Origin: an uncultured bacterium
Lineage (GTDB): Bacteria; Patescibacteriota; Minisyncoccia; Phycocordibacterales; UBA9973
DNA: 7,948 nucleotides
Assembly: GCA_903825265.1 (NCBI GenBank)
Contig: CAIJZW010000057.1
Coordinates: 1 to 7,948, forward strand
Direction: 5' to 3'
The position numbers and the translations under genes are program-made. Below, piece after piece: positions 1 through 5,316 of this stretch. The notes below the pieces were generated by a model that worked only from the letters and a program-made list of their open reading frames with translations, did not search any database and had not been told where the DNA came from. How positions within the stretch are numbered: position 1 is the first letter of the stretch; each line of letters starts with the position of its first letter.

Positions 1-302
1 AACATATAAGAACAAATATCTATATCAGCTACAAGATATTTATCTTTAATTTGTTCTATTAGAATCTTTAGAATAATATGTTTTTTTAACTTTCTAATAT
101 TATTTATTTCTGCAATAATATGAGTTGTTGTAAAACATGGACTCCATTTTTCTCTACAACAAAACGAATCACAACATAGACATTCTTTCTTGGTAAGTTG
201 TTTTAATGTATTTTGAAACCTTCGTGGCATTTTAAGAAATGAAATATATGGTTTATTTTTATAGTAAATCTTTGGAGGAACAAATGGATAGTCTATATTC
301 AT
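1..302 (-). CDS. E2-like ubiquitin-conjugating enzyme fragment (partial)
   Basis: This open minus-strand frame of 100 codons starts at ATG 302-300 and runs off the left edge. It resembles an E2 ubiquitin-conjugating enzyme, which carries ubiquitin as a thioester on a cysteine. Seen: YPFVPPK at residues 5-11 matches the E2 YPFxPPK strand-loop; a cysteine cluster CLCC at 41-44 is followed by WSP at 53-55, where E2s have the catalytic Cys about 8 residues before WSP; a helical, Lys/Ile-rich tail follows. Oddities: the HPN motif is not visible, the spacing from YP to WSP is about 15 residues longer than in classical E2s, and the roughly 50-60 residues that normally precede YPFxPP are absent because an in-frame stop lies at 317-315. 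From memory, giant-virus E2-like proteins have a similar Cys-rich layout, but I could not test this. It may not belong to the same genome as the rest (see findings). An unrelated Cys-rich protein remains possible. Confidence 0.6.
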   Translation of the reverse strand, partial: MNIDYPFVPPKIYYKNKPYISFLKMPRRFQNTLKQLTKKECLCCDSFCCREKWSPCFTTTHIIAEINNIRKLKKHIILKILIEQIKDKYLVADIDICSYM

Positions 303-305
303 AGT

Positions 306-437
306 GAATTTATATTATTTATTTGGTCTTTTTTTGGCTTAATATTAGGATTAATTTCAATATTTTGTATATATTTTATTTATGTTTTTTTAGAAAAAAA
401 AGACATATCTACTTGGTTAAAAGTTATATTTCTTCTA
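306..437 (+). other. In-frame upstream coding extension of the histidine kinase, lacking a start
   Basis: The reading frame of the downstream kinase stays open back to a TGA at 240-242. From about 306 it encodes protein-like membrane sequence: a hydrophobic segment starting EFILFIWSFFGLILG, a short charged turn (LEKKD), then a second hydrophobic segment that continues into the kinase. No ATG, GTG or TTG occurs in frame between 306 and 437. The coding signal therefore seems to begin abruptly near 306 with no start codon, which fits a 5'-truncated gene. A non-canonical ATT start (321) is possible but unsupported. Confidence 0.55.
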
Positions 438-1769
438 TTGCTTTCTCCTGTTATTTTTTTATCAGCAACCCATTTCAATCTTAGTGGTTTTGATATAGCT
501 AATTGTGATGCATTTAAATTTGAATCGTTGCCTTTTAAATTTTATTATACTTCGCTCGGTTTATTGTCAATGATTTGGATTTTTGTTTTACTTGTTCGTA
601 AATATCGTGTTTCAATACCTGAATTTCGTAAACAAATAATTCTTATGGGGACAGGAATTGAATTATTTCTTTTTTCTTTTTTTGGAATGGAATTTATAGG
701 TTCATATCTTACAAGAATAGGTATATTACCAGACTCAGGGTTTGAAATGTATGGATTATTTGGAATAGTAATTTTCATGATCTACATCAGTATCCTTATT
801 GTTCGCTTCAAAATGTTTAATGTTAAACTTTTTGCAACACAAGCTTTAGTTATAGGACTTATAGTTCTAATTGGTTCACAATTCTTTTTTATTAAAGTCA
901 CAATAAATTTTATCTTAACGGGTATAACTTTCATAGGAGTGATAGTTTCTGGAGTTTTTCTTATTAAATCTGTTAAAAAAGAAATAGAACAACGAGAAAG
1001 ACTCGAAATTCTGAAAGCTAAATTGGAAAAATCTAATATTGATTTAGGTGTCGCAAATGAAAAACTTAAAGGTCTTGATAAGCTTAAAACTGAATTCGTA
1101 TCTCTCGCATCTCACCAACTTAGAAGTCCACTAACTGCTATTAAAGGATATGCTTCTATGGTTATAGATGGTGATTATGGTGAAGTAAATAAAGATGCAA
1201 AAGAAATGGTTGGTCGTATTTTTGAATCAAGTCAAAACTTAACAAAAATTGTAGAAGATTTACTAAATGTATCAAAAATAGAACAAGGTGGAATGAAGTA
1301 TCAAATGGATCCTTTTGATTTAGTAGAAGTTGTTAAATCTGTCTCTCAAGACTTATCTATTACAGCAAAAAATAGGGGATTAGAGTTATTATTCATTTCC
1401 AGTGAAAGAAAAGATTGTATTGTGAATGGTGATAAAGAAAAGATCCGTCAGGTTGCAATTAATCTTATAGATAACTCTATTAAATATACGAAAACAGGTA
1501 CAATAAAAGTAGAAGTAGAAAAGATAGAAGATAAAATAGTATTTTCTATTTCTGATACTGGTGTTGGTATGACTCCTGAAGTTAGAGCAAGCTTATTCCA
1601 TAAATTTTCTCGTGGAGATGGTGCTCGCATGAATACATCTGGATCAGGTCTTGGTTTATACTTAGCAAGAGAAATCATAGAAGCGCATAAAGGACTTATA
1701 TGGGTAGAGTCTGAAGGTTTAAACAAAGGTTCCACCTTCTTTGTACAATTAGACGCAATAAAACAATAG
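438..1769 (+). CDS. Membrane-bound sensor histidine kinase, probably 5'-truncated
   Basis: A sensor kinase that would autophosphorylate on histidine and pass the phosphate to a response regulator. With TTG 438 taken as residue 1, the N-terminal half (to about 175) is a series of hydrophobic helices (about 42-55, 104-123, 134-152, 156-176) like a multi-helix membrane sensor. A charged, probably coiled-coil linker (177-217) follows, then the HisKA helix with H-box SHQLRSPL and phospho-acceptor His226, then the HATPase domain: N-box NLIDNS (342-347), G1 DTGVGM (373-378), F-box LFHKFSR (386-392) and G2 GSGLGLYLA (402-410). All catalytic boxes are intact. TTG 438 falls inside a hydrophobic helix and is unlikely to be the true start: the frame is coding from about 306, so the real N-terminus is missing. 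No response regulator lies nearby, so the partner and stimulus are unknown. The gene ends at TAG just before a hairpin terminator. Confidence 0.9.
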   Translation: MLSPVIFLSATHFNLSGFDIANCDAFKFESLPFKFYYTSLGLLSMIWIFVLLVRKYRVSIPEFRKQIILMGTGIELFLFSFFGMEFIGSYLTRIGILPDSGFEMYGLFGIVIFMIYISILIVRFKMFNVKLFATQALVIGLIVLIGSQFFFIKVTINFILTGITFIGVIVSGVFLIKSVKKEIEQRERLEILKAKLEKSNIDLGVANEKLKGLDKLKTEFVSLASHQLRSPLTAIKGYASMVIDGDYGEVNKDAKEMVGRIFESSQNLTKIVEDLLNVSKIEQGGMKYQMDPFDLVEVVKSVSQDLSITAKNRGLELLFISSERKDCIVNGDKEKIRQVAINLIDNSIKYTKTGTIKVEVEKIEDKIVFSISDTGVGMTPEVRASLFHKFSRGDGARMNTSGSGLGLYLAREIIEAHKGLIWVESEGLNKGSTFFVQLDAIKQ

Positions 1770-1779
1770 TGAACTTTCT

Positions 1780-1817
1780 AATATAAAACACCTAGGCTTA
1801 TCTAGGTGTTTTATATT
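1780..1817. terminator. Bidirectional intrinsic terminator between the histidine kinase and cysS
   Basis: A perfect 16-bp inverted repeat (arms 1780-1795 and 1802-1817) encloses the 6-nt loop GCTTAT. Each arm has a CACCTAG core with an A/T-rich outer part, so on either strand the stem ends in a T-rich run. It lies 10 nt after the kinase stop and touches the last base before the cysS stop codon, so it can serve both converging genes. Confidence 0.85.
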
Positions 1818-3173
1818 TTAAATTTTTGAAATTTTATAATCGTTACCTAAATCTTTTATTTCGTAACCTAAGCTTTTTATTTGGTCTCTTATTGTATCAC
1901 TTTTTTGCCATTCTTTATTCTCTCGAGCTAGTAATCTTTCTTTTGCTAAAGTTTCTATCTCAATAGGAATTATTTCTTTCTCAAGATTACTTAAACCAAA
2001 ACCAAAAACCTTATCAAAATCAAGGATTGTAGCTTTTTTATCTTTATTTGATAATTCTTTGTCTTTTATTAATTCCCATAATACAGCTAATCCTTTTGGA
2101 GTATTTAGATCATCATCCATTGCTTCTATAAAAAGATTTTTATAGTTATCATTAATAATACCCATTTCCTTTCCCAAATCTAAATAAAATTCTTTTATTT
2201 TATTGAGAGCTATTTGATTACTATTCAAAGATTCAAAAGTAAAATTAGCTTTTGACACATAGTGTGAAGCATATACCCATAACCTGAAAGAGATAGGATC
2301 AAAATTTTTATCTATCAAATCTTTTAAAATATAGAAATTGCCCATAGATTTAGACATCTTGTGTCCATCAACAAGTAAATGTTCATTATGCATCCAGTAT
2401 TTAACAAATGATTTTCCTGTTGCGCATTCAGATTGAGCTATTTCATTTTCATGATGAGGAAACATATTATCTACACCCCCAGTATGAACATCAAAGCTTT
2501 CTCCAAGCTTGTCTATGCTCATTGCAGAGCATTCTATGTGCCATCCAGGACGTCCCTTGCCTAAACTTGTATTCCAGAAAACATCACCATCACTTTCATC
2601 CCAAGATTTCCATAAAGCGAAATCTTCTGCATTATCTTTCTCATATTCATCTTTTTTAAGTCTTCCTCCTGCATTTTCTTTTAAATCTTCTAATTTAAAA
2701 TGCGAAAGCTTTCCATATTCTTTATCTTTATGAATATCAAAATATACAGAACCATCTTGTGTTTTGTATGCATAACCTTTATCTAAAAGAGTTTCAATCA
2801 TTTTTATCATTTGTGGAATATAATCAGTAGCTTTAGTATAAGTATCTGCGGGGATTATATTTAACAGATCACGATCATGGAAAAAAGCTTCAGTATAAAA
2901 TTCAGTAAATTCTTTTAAGCTTTTATGTTCTACTTGAGATTGTCGTATGGTCTTATCATCAATATCAGTAATATTCATAATATGATTAACGTTATAATCT
3001 TTATATTTTAAGTAACGTTTAAGCATGTCAGAAAATATATAAGCGCGATAATTGCCAATATGAGGATAATTATAAACAGTTGGCCCACAAGTATATAAAC
3101 CTACATCTTTTCCTGAAATAGGGGTAAACTCTTCTTTTTCTCTAGTTAGAGTATTGTATATTCTTAAAGCCAT
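1818..3173 (-). CDS. cysS: Cysteinyl-tRNA synthetase
   Basis: Class I aminoacyl-tRNA synthetase that charges tRNA-Cys with cysteine in the cytoplasm. At 451 aa it is close to the usual bacterial length (about 460). Seen in order: CGPTVYNYPHIGN (29-41), which holds zinc ligand Cys29 and the HIGH-type motif HIGN at 38-41; GWHIECSAMS with Cys215; FPHHENEIAQSE with His240 and Glu244, completing the family's Cys/Cys/His/Glu zinc site that selects cysteine; KMSKS at 272-276; and a C-terminal helical anticodon-binding region. The ATG overlaps the last codons of corA by 10 bp (3164-3173), and there is no Shine-Dalgarno sequence, so translation is probably coupled to corA. The start agrees with the family N-terminus (short MALRIYNTLT strand before the active site). 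Confidence 0.97.
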   Translation of the reverse strand: MALRIYNTLTREKEEFTPISGKDVGLYTCGPTVYNYPHIGNYRAYIFSDMLKRYLKYKDYNVNHIMNITDIDDKTIRQSQVEHKSLKEFTEFYTEAFFHDRDLLNIIPADTYTKATDYIPQMIKMIETLLDKGYAYKTQDGSVYFDIHKDKEYGKLSHFKLEDLKENAGGRLKKDEYEKDNAEDFALWKSWDESDGDVFWNTSLGKGRPGWHIECSAMSIDKLGESFDVHTGGVDNMFPHHENEIAQSECATGKSFVKYWMHNEHLLVDGHKMSKSMGNFYILKDLIDKNFDPISFRLWVYASHYVSKANFTFESLNSNQIALNKIKEFYLDLGKEMGIINDNYKNLFIEAMDDDLNTPKGLAVLWELIKDKELSNKDKKATILDFDKVFGFGLSNLEKEIIPIEIETLAKERLLARENKEWQKSDTIRDQIKSLGYEIKDLGNDYKISKI

Positions 3174-4075
3174 TTTTTACTTTTTATATAGATAAACGTA
3201 ATTAAACTTGTAACAATCATTAATCCTAATACAAGGAGATATTCATTAGTGTTTTCTGATTTTAAAAATTTATTATTTATAACAAAGATATCAGAAATAA
3301 TAGTAACAGGGGAAATAAGGAAGGTAATTATCGTTAATACTTTCATTGTTTCTTTTGTTTTATTTGCAAGTAAAGAATCATTGGTATCACGAAGGTCATC
3401 TAATATTTCCTTATGACTATCAAGTGTTGATTGAGTCTTATTATATTCACTTATGATAGCTGAAATATAATAACCAAATTTATCACCAAAAAAATGTTTA
3501 GCAGCTAATTCAAAAGAATTTAATACTTCTTTATGGAACCTAATAGCTTGTCTAAAGTCTAATAATGTTCTGTTTATATTTGATATTTTTTCTACCATCT
3601 TTCCTTCTGTTCCTTCAAATATTTTATTCTCAACGTCTTTCAGTAGTAAGTTAATTGTATATAATTGGTGCCTAGAATGAACATAGAGAGATTTTACAAG
3701 ATGAAAGAAAAGAAACCCTGCATGGTCTATGTCCATACGTTTTTCTAAGATTGCATCTACTTCAAAAGTTTTTGAAAATTCATGAAGAGAATCAATTGGC
3801 TCGTAATGAGTGGTAATAATAAAATCATTACTTACAATAAAATCTATTTCTTTTTCTACACTTTTACCTCCTCCGTGAGAAATTTCAGGAAAATGTAATA
3901 TTATGTAAATAAAATTTGGATAGAGGTCTACTTTTGACTGTAAGCTTAAATTTTTCATTTCTTCTCCAACAACAAGGGGGATAGAATATCCTTCCATAAC
4001 GTGAAGTAATTCATCCTCTGTTGGAGACTCTAAATCTATCCAAGTTAAACCTTTATATTTATATTTTGAAATCAT
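3164..4075 (-). CDS. CorA-family divalent metal channel with altered GMN motif
   Basis: An inner-membrane pentameric channel for Mg2+ or a related divalent cation. The 303-aa protein has the CorA layout: an N-terminal cytoplasmic alpha/beta domain (WIDLESPTEDEL at 12-23; a strand with FIITTHYEPID), a long charged helical stalk (about 110-240), then two C-terminal membrane helices, TM1 at about 246-266 and TM2 at about 279-297, ending in a basic KSKKWL tail. The signature GMN at the end of TM1, which shapes the ion entrance, is replaced by VIN (265-267, context SDIFVINNKF). Loss of the Gly and Met is unusual, so the ion specificity is uncertain. It is the first gene of an operon with cysS, which starts inside its 3' end. 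ATG 4075 is the only sensible start and lies about 48 nt from a TATAAT box. Confidence 0.88.
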   Translation of the reverse strand: MISKYKYKGLTWIDLESPTEDELLHVMEGYSIPLVVGEEMKNLSLQSKVDLYPNFIYIILHFPEISHGGGKSVEKEIDFIVSNDFIITTHYEPIDSLHEFSKTFEVDAILEKRMDIDHAGFLFFHLVKSLYVHSRHQLYTINLLLKDVENKIFEGTEGKMVEKISNINRTLLDFRQAIRFHKEVLNSFELAAKHFFGDKFGYYISAIISEYNKTQSTLDSHKEILDDLRDTNDSLLANKTKETMKVLTIITFLISPVTIISDIFVINNKFLKSENTNEYLLVLGLMIVTSLITFIYIKSKKWL

Positions 4076-4098
4076 ATAGTCTCAGTATACAACTCCGC

Positions 4099-4127
4099 TT
4101 GCAATTTTGCCAACTTTTGTGTATTAT
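4099..4127 (+). promoter_or_regulatory. Candidate promoter of rplU
   Basis: TTGCAA (4099-4104) and TATTAT (4122-4127) are separated by exactly 17 bp, a good sigma-70-like arrangement. Transcription would start near 4134, giving a leader of about 48 nt that contains the hairpin at 4145-4173. Confidence 0.5.
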
Positions 4128-4128
4128 A
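4123..4128 (-). promoter_or_regulatory. Candidate -10 box for corA-cysS
   Basis: On the minus strand this is a perfect TATAAT, about 48 nt before the corA ATG. The hexamer 17 bp upstream (ATACAT) is a poor -35 match, so the call rests on the -10 box and its place in the divergent gap. It overlaps the -10 box of rplU, so polymerase binding at the two promoters may compete. Confidence 0.4.
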
Positions 4129-4144
4129 AGACCTGTGGAAAACC

Positions 4145-4173
4145 TATGTATTTAGGTGTTCCTAAATAACATA
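4145..4173 (+). promoter_or_regulatory. Hairpin in the rplU leader, possible autoregulatory site
   Basis: An 8-bp perfect stem (TATTTAGG 4149-4156 with CCTAAATA 4161-4168) has a TGTT loop. It is extended by a 4-bp outer stem (TATG 4145-4148 with CATA 4170-4173) across a single bulged A. It ends 8 nt before the rplU ATG and has no U-tract before the gene, so it is not a normal terminator. Its place fits a ribosomal-protein leader that could bind L21 or control ribosome access. That role is inference. Confidence 0.45.
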
Positions 4174-4181
4174 AAAAATAT

Positions 4182-4544
4182 ATGGCAACAGCTAAAAAAA
4201 CAACTAAAAGTTCAAAAGCAGAAAATAAAGAATTCGCTGTAATTCTTACAGGTGGAAAGCAATACAAAGTAGCAGTTGGAGACGTCCTTAAAATTGAAAA
4301 ATTAGAAGGAGACTTTACTCTTGGAGATAAAATTGTTTTTGATAAAGTTTTACTAGTAGATAACGGAATAGATACAACAATTGGTACACCTTACATAACA
4401 GGAGCAAAAGTTGAATCATTATTTCAAAAAGCAGGCAAACGTAAAACAGTCACTGTTGTAAAATACAAACAAAAAAGTAGATATCTAAAGAAGAATGGAC
4501 ACCGTCAGCCTTACATTGAAGTAAAAATTTCAGCAATTAAATAA
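4182..4544 (+). CDS. rplU: 50S ribosomal protein L21
   Basis: Large-subunit ribosomal protein that binds 23S rRNA. The family core starts at about residue 18 (FAVILTGGKQYKVAVGD) and ends with the diagnostic KYKQKSRY (94-101) and GHRQPY (106-111) segments. The 120-aa length exceeds the usual 103 or so because of a Lys/Thr/Ser-rich N-terminal extension of about 16 residues (TAKKTTKSSK), which is probably disordered and RNA-contacting. No internal start better matches the family, and ATG 4182 sits well after the candidate promoter and leader hairpin. There is no Shine-Dalgarno sequence. rpmA (L27), the usual downstream partner, is absent: a terminator follows the stop at once, so rplU is transcribed alone here. 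Confidence 0.97.
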   Translation: MATAKKTTKSSKAENKEFAVILTGGKQYKVAVGDVLKIEKLEGDFTLGDKIVFDKVLLVDNGIDTTIGTPYITGAKVESLFQKAGKRKTVTVVKYKQKSRYLKKNGHRQPYIEVKISAIK

Positions 4545-4547
4545 ATC

Positions 4548-4591
4548 CTTAAAAAAATAACTCACATTTAAATGTGAGTTATTTTTTTAAG
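4548..4591. terminator. Bidirectional intrinsic terminator between rplU and recR (44-bp perfect palindrome)
   Basis: The 44 bases form a perfect palindrome: a central AACTCACATTT/AAATGTGAGTT stem flanked by A7 on one side and T7 on the other. Either strand gives a stable stem followed by a U-tract. It begins 4 nt after the rplU stop and includes the recR TAA (4589-4587), so it can end transcription of both converging genes. Confidence 0.9.
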
Positions 4592-5201
4592 ATCTATTTC
4601 TAAGTGCATTTTTAATTGTTTCAGAATCAGAATATTCAAGTTCTGTTCCAGTAGAAAGTCCACGTCCTAAAGAAACGATATTAAAATTATATTTCTTTTC
4701 AGAAGGAGAAAGTATTTCTCTTAAATACATATCTGTATGTTCACCTTGAGGGTTTAAAGATAATGCTATTATAACTTCTTTGAGTGCTTCTTTTTTAGCC
4801 TGAGTTTCAATATTATGGATTAATTCTTTTGTTCGAACATAACTAGGAGTTTCTTTGGTTACAATTGGTACAAGTCCACCTAATATAAAATACATACCAT
4901 TATAATTCTTACTTCTTTTTATATTTTCATAATCTGCGTCTTTTTCAACAATCAAAAGGGAAGTCTTATCTGTTTTAGGGTTACTACAAACATCACAAAG
5001 TTGATCTTGTTGCGATTGAAAAAATAAGAAACATGATGGGCATTGATGAATAGTGTTTTTCAAATCTAAAATTTTATCGCCAAGTTCTTTCACGTAACTA
5101 GGATTTTTATGTAAAAGAAAATAAACAAAACGCTTAGCTTGTCTTTCGCCAATTCCTGGAAATTCTTTAAAATATTCTGTAAGTTTATTAATAGGGTCCA
5201 T
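4587..5201 (-). CDS. recR: Recombination mediator protein RecR
   Basis: RecR works with RecO (and RecF) to load RecA on single-stranded gaps during recombinational repair. At 204 aa it has the full family layout: N-terminal helix-hairpin-helix (FPGIGERQAKR, 14-24); a zinc finger with Cys54, Cys57, Cys69 and Cys72; a Toprim domain from about 82 with the acidic VEKDAD (85-90), the ILGGLVP segment (106-112) and a QGEHTD loop where most members have EGEATA; and a C-terminal GRGLSTGTELEYSDSETI segment matching the conserved RecR tail. It lies 115 nt downstream of dnaB on the same strand with no other promoter obvious, so it is probably co-transcribed through the inverted-repeat element. No recO or recF is in the window. 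The start has no Shine-Dalgarno sequence; an AT palindrome (5204-5217) sits just ahead of it. Confidence 0.95.
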   Translation of the reverse strand: MDPINKLTEYFKEFPGIGERQAKRFVYFLLHKNPSYVKELGDKILDLKNTIHQCPSCFLFFQSQQDQLCDVCSNPKTDKTSLLIVEKDADYENIKRSKNYNGMYFILGGLVPIVTKETPSYVRTKELIHNIETQAKKEALKEVIIALSLNPQGEHTDMYLREILSPSEKKYNFNIVSLGRGLSTGTELEYSDSETIKNALRNRS

Positions 5202-5223
5202 ATATAATTTAAATTATCACTTC

Positions 5224-5309
5224 GGGATTAAAATATTCTTTTCTTCAGGTCCTCGGACGAGGGGGATGGGGTCGGTGCCAGACCATTCAGAAAAGAACAT
5301 TTTAATCCC
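5224..5309 (-). repeat. Structured inverted-repeat element between dnaB and recR, possible RNA
   Basis: Two 21-bp arms (5224-5244 and 5289-5309) pair except at one position, which is A opposite C on the plus strand but U opposite G on the minus strand. The stem is therefore unbroken only in minus-strand RNA, the direction of dnaB and recR. The 44-nt core is about 66% G+C (29 of 44) in a very AT-rich region and can form small inner hairpins such as CCTC-GTCC-GAGG and GGTC-loop-GACC on the minus strand. It starts 7 nt after the dnaB stop and ends 22 nt before recR, with no U-tract typical of a terminator. It could be an mRNA processing or stability element, a small structured RNA, or a miniature inverted-repeat mobile element. 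A 27-codon open frame also spans it. I do not recognise the family. Confidence 0.6.
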
Positions 5310-5316
5310 TACGTTA

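Noticed and set aside
240..242. In-frame TGA upstream of the kinase, with no gene in the window ending in TGA, as a hint of TGA-to-Gly recoding.
   Set aside because: All the conserved genes are full length with no internal TGA, and glycine is coded by normal GGN codons; seven stops are too few to mean much.
2408..2733. Plus-strand open frames inside cysS (and similar ones opposite the histidine kinase and dnaB).
   Set aside because: They lie wholly within well-supported genes on the other strand, have low-complexity translations and no family motifs.
5204..5217. 14-bp AT-only palindrome just before recR as an operator.
   Set aside because: Such palindromes are frequent by chance in AT-rich DNA, and no second half-site or promoter supports it.
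5251..5276. Plus-strand run with GGGGG and GGGG as a possible G-quadruplex.
   Set aside because: Only two runs of three or more G are present; a canonical quadruplex needs four.
5224..5309. The inverted repeat as a plain terminator or a tRNA gene.
   Set aside because: No U-tract follows the stem on either strand, and there is no T-loop GTTCGA or cloverleaf spacing.
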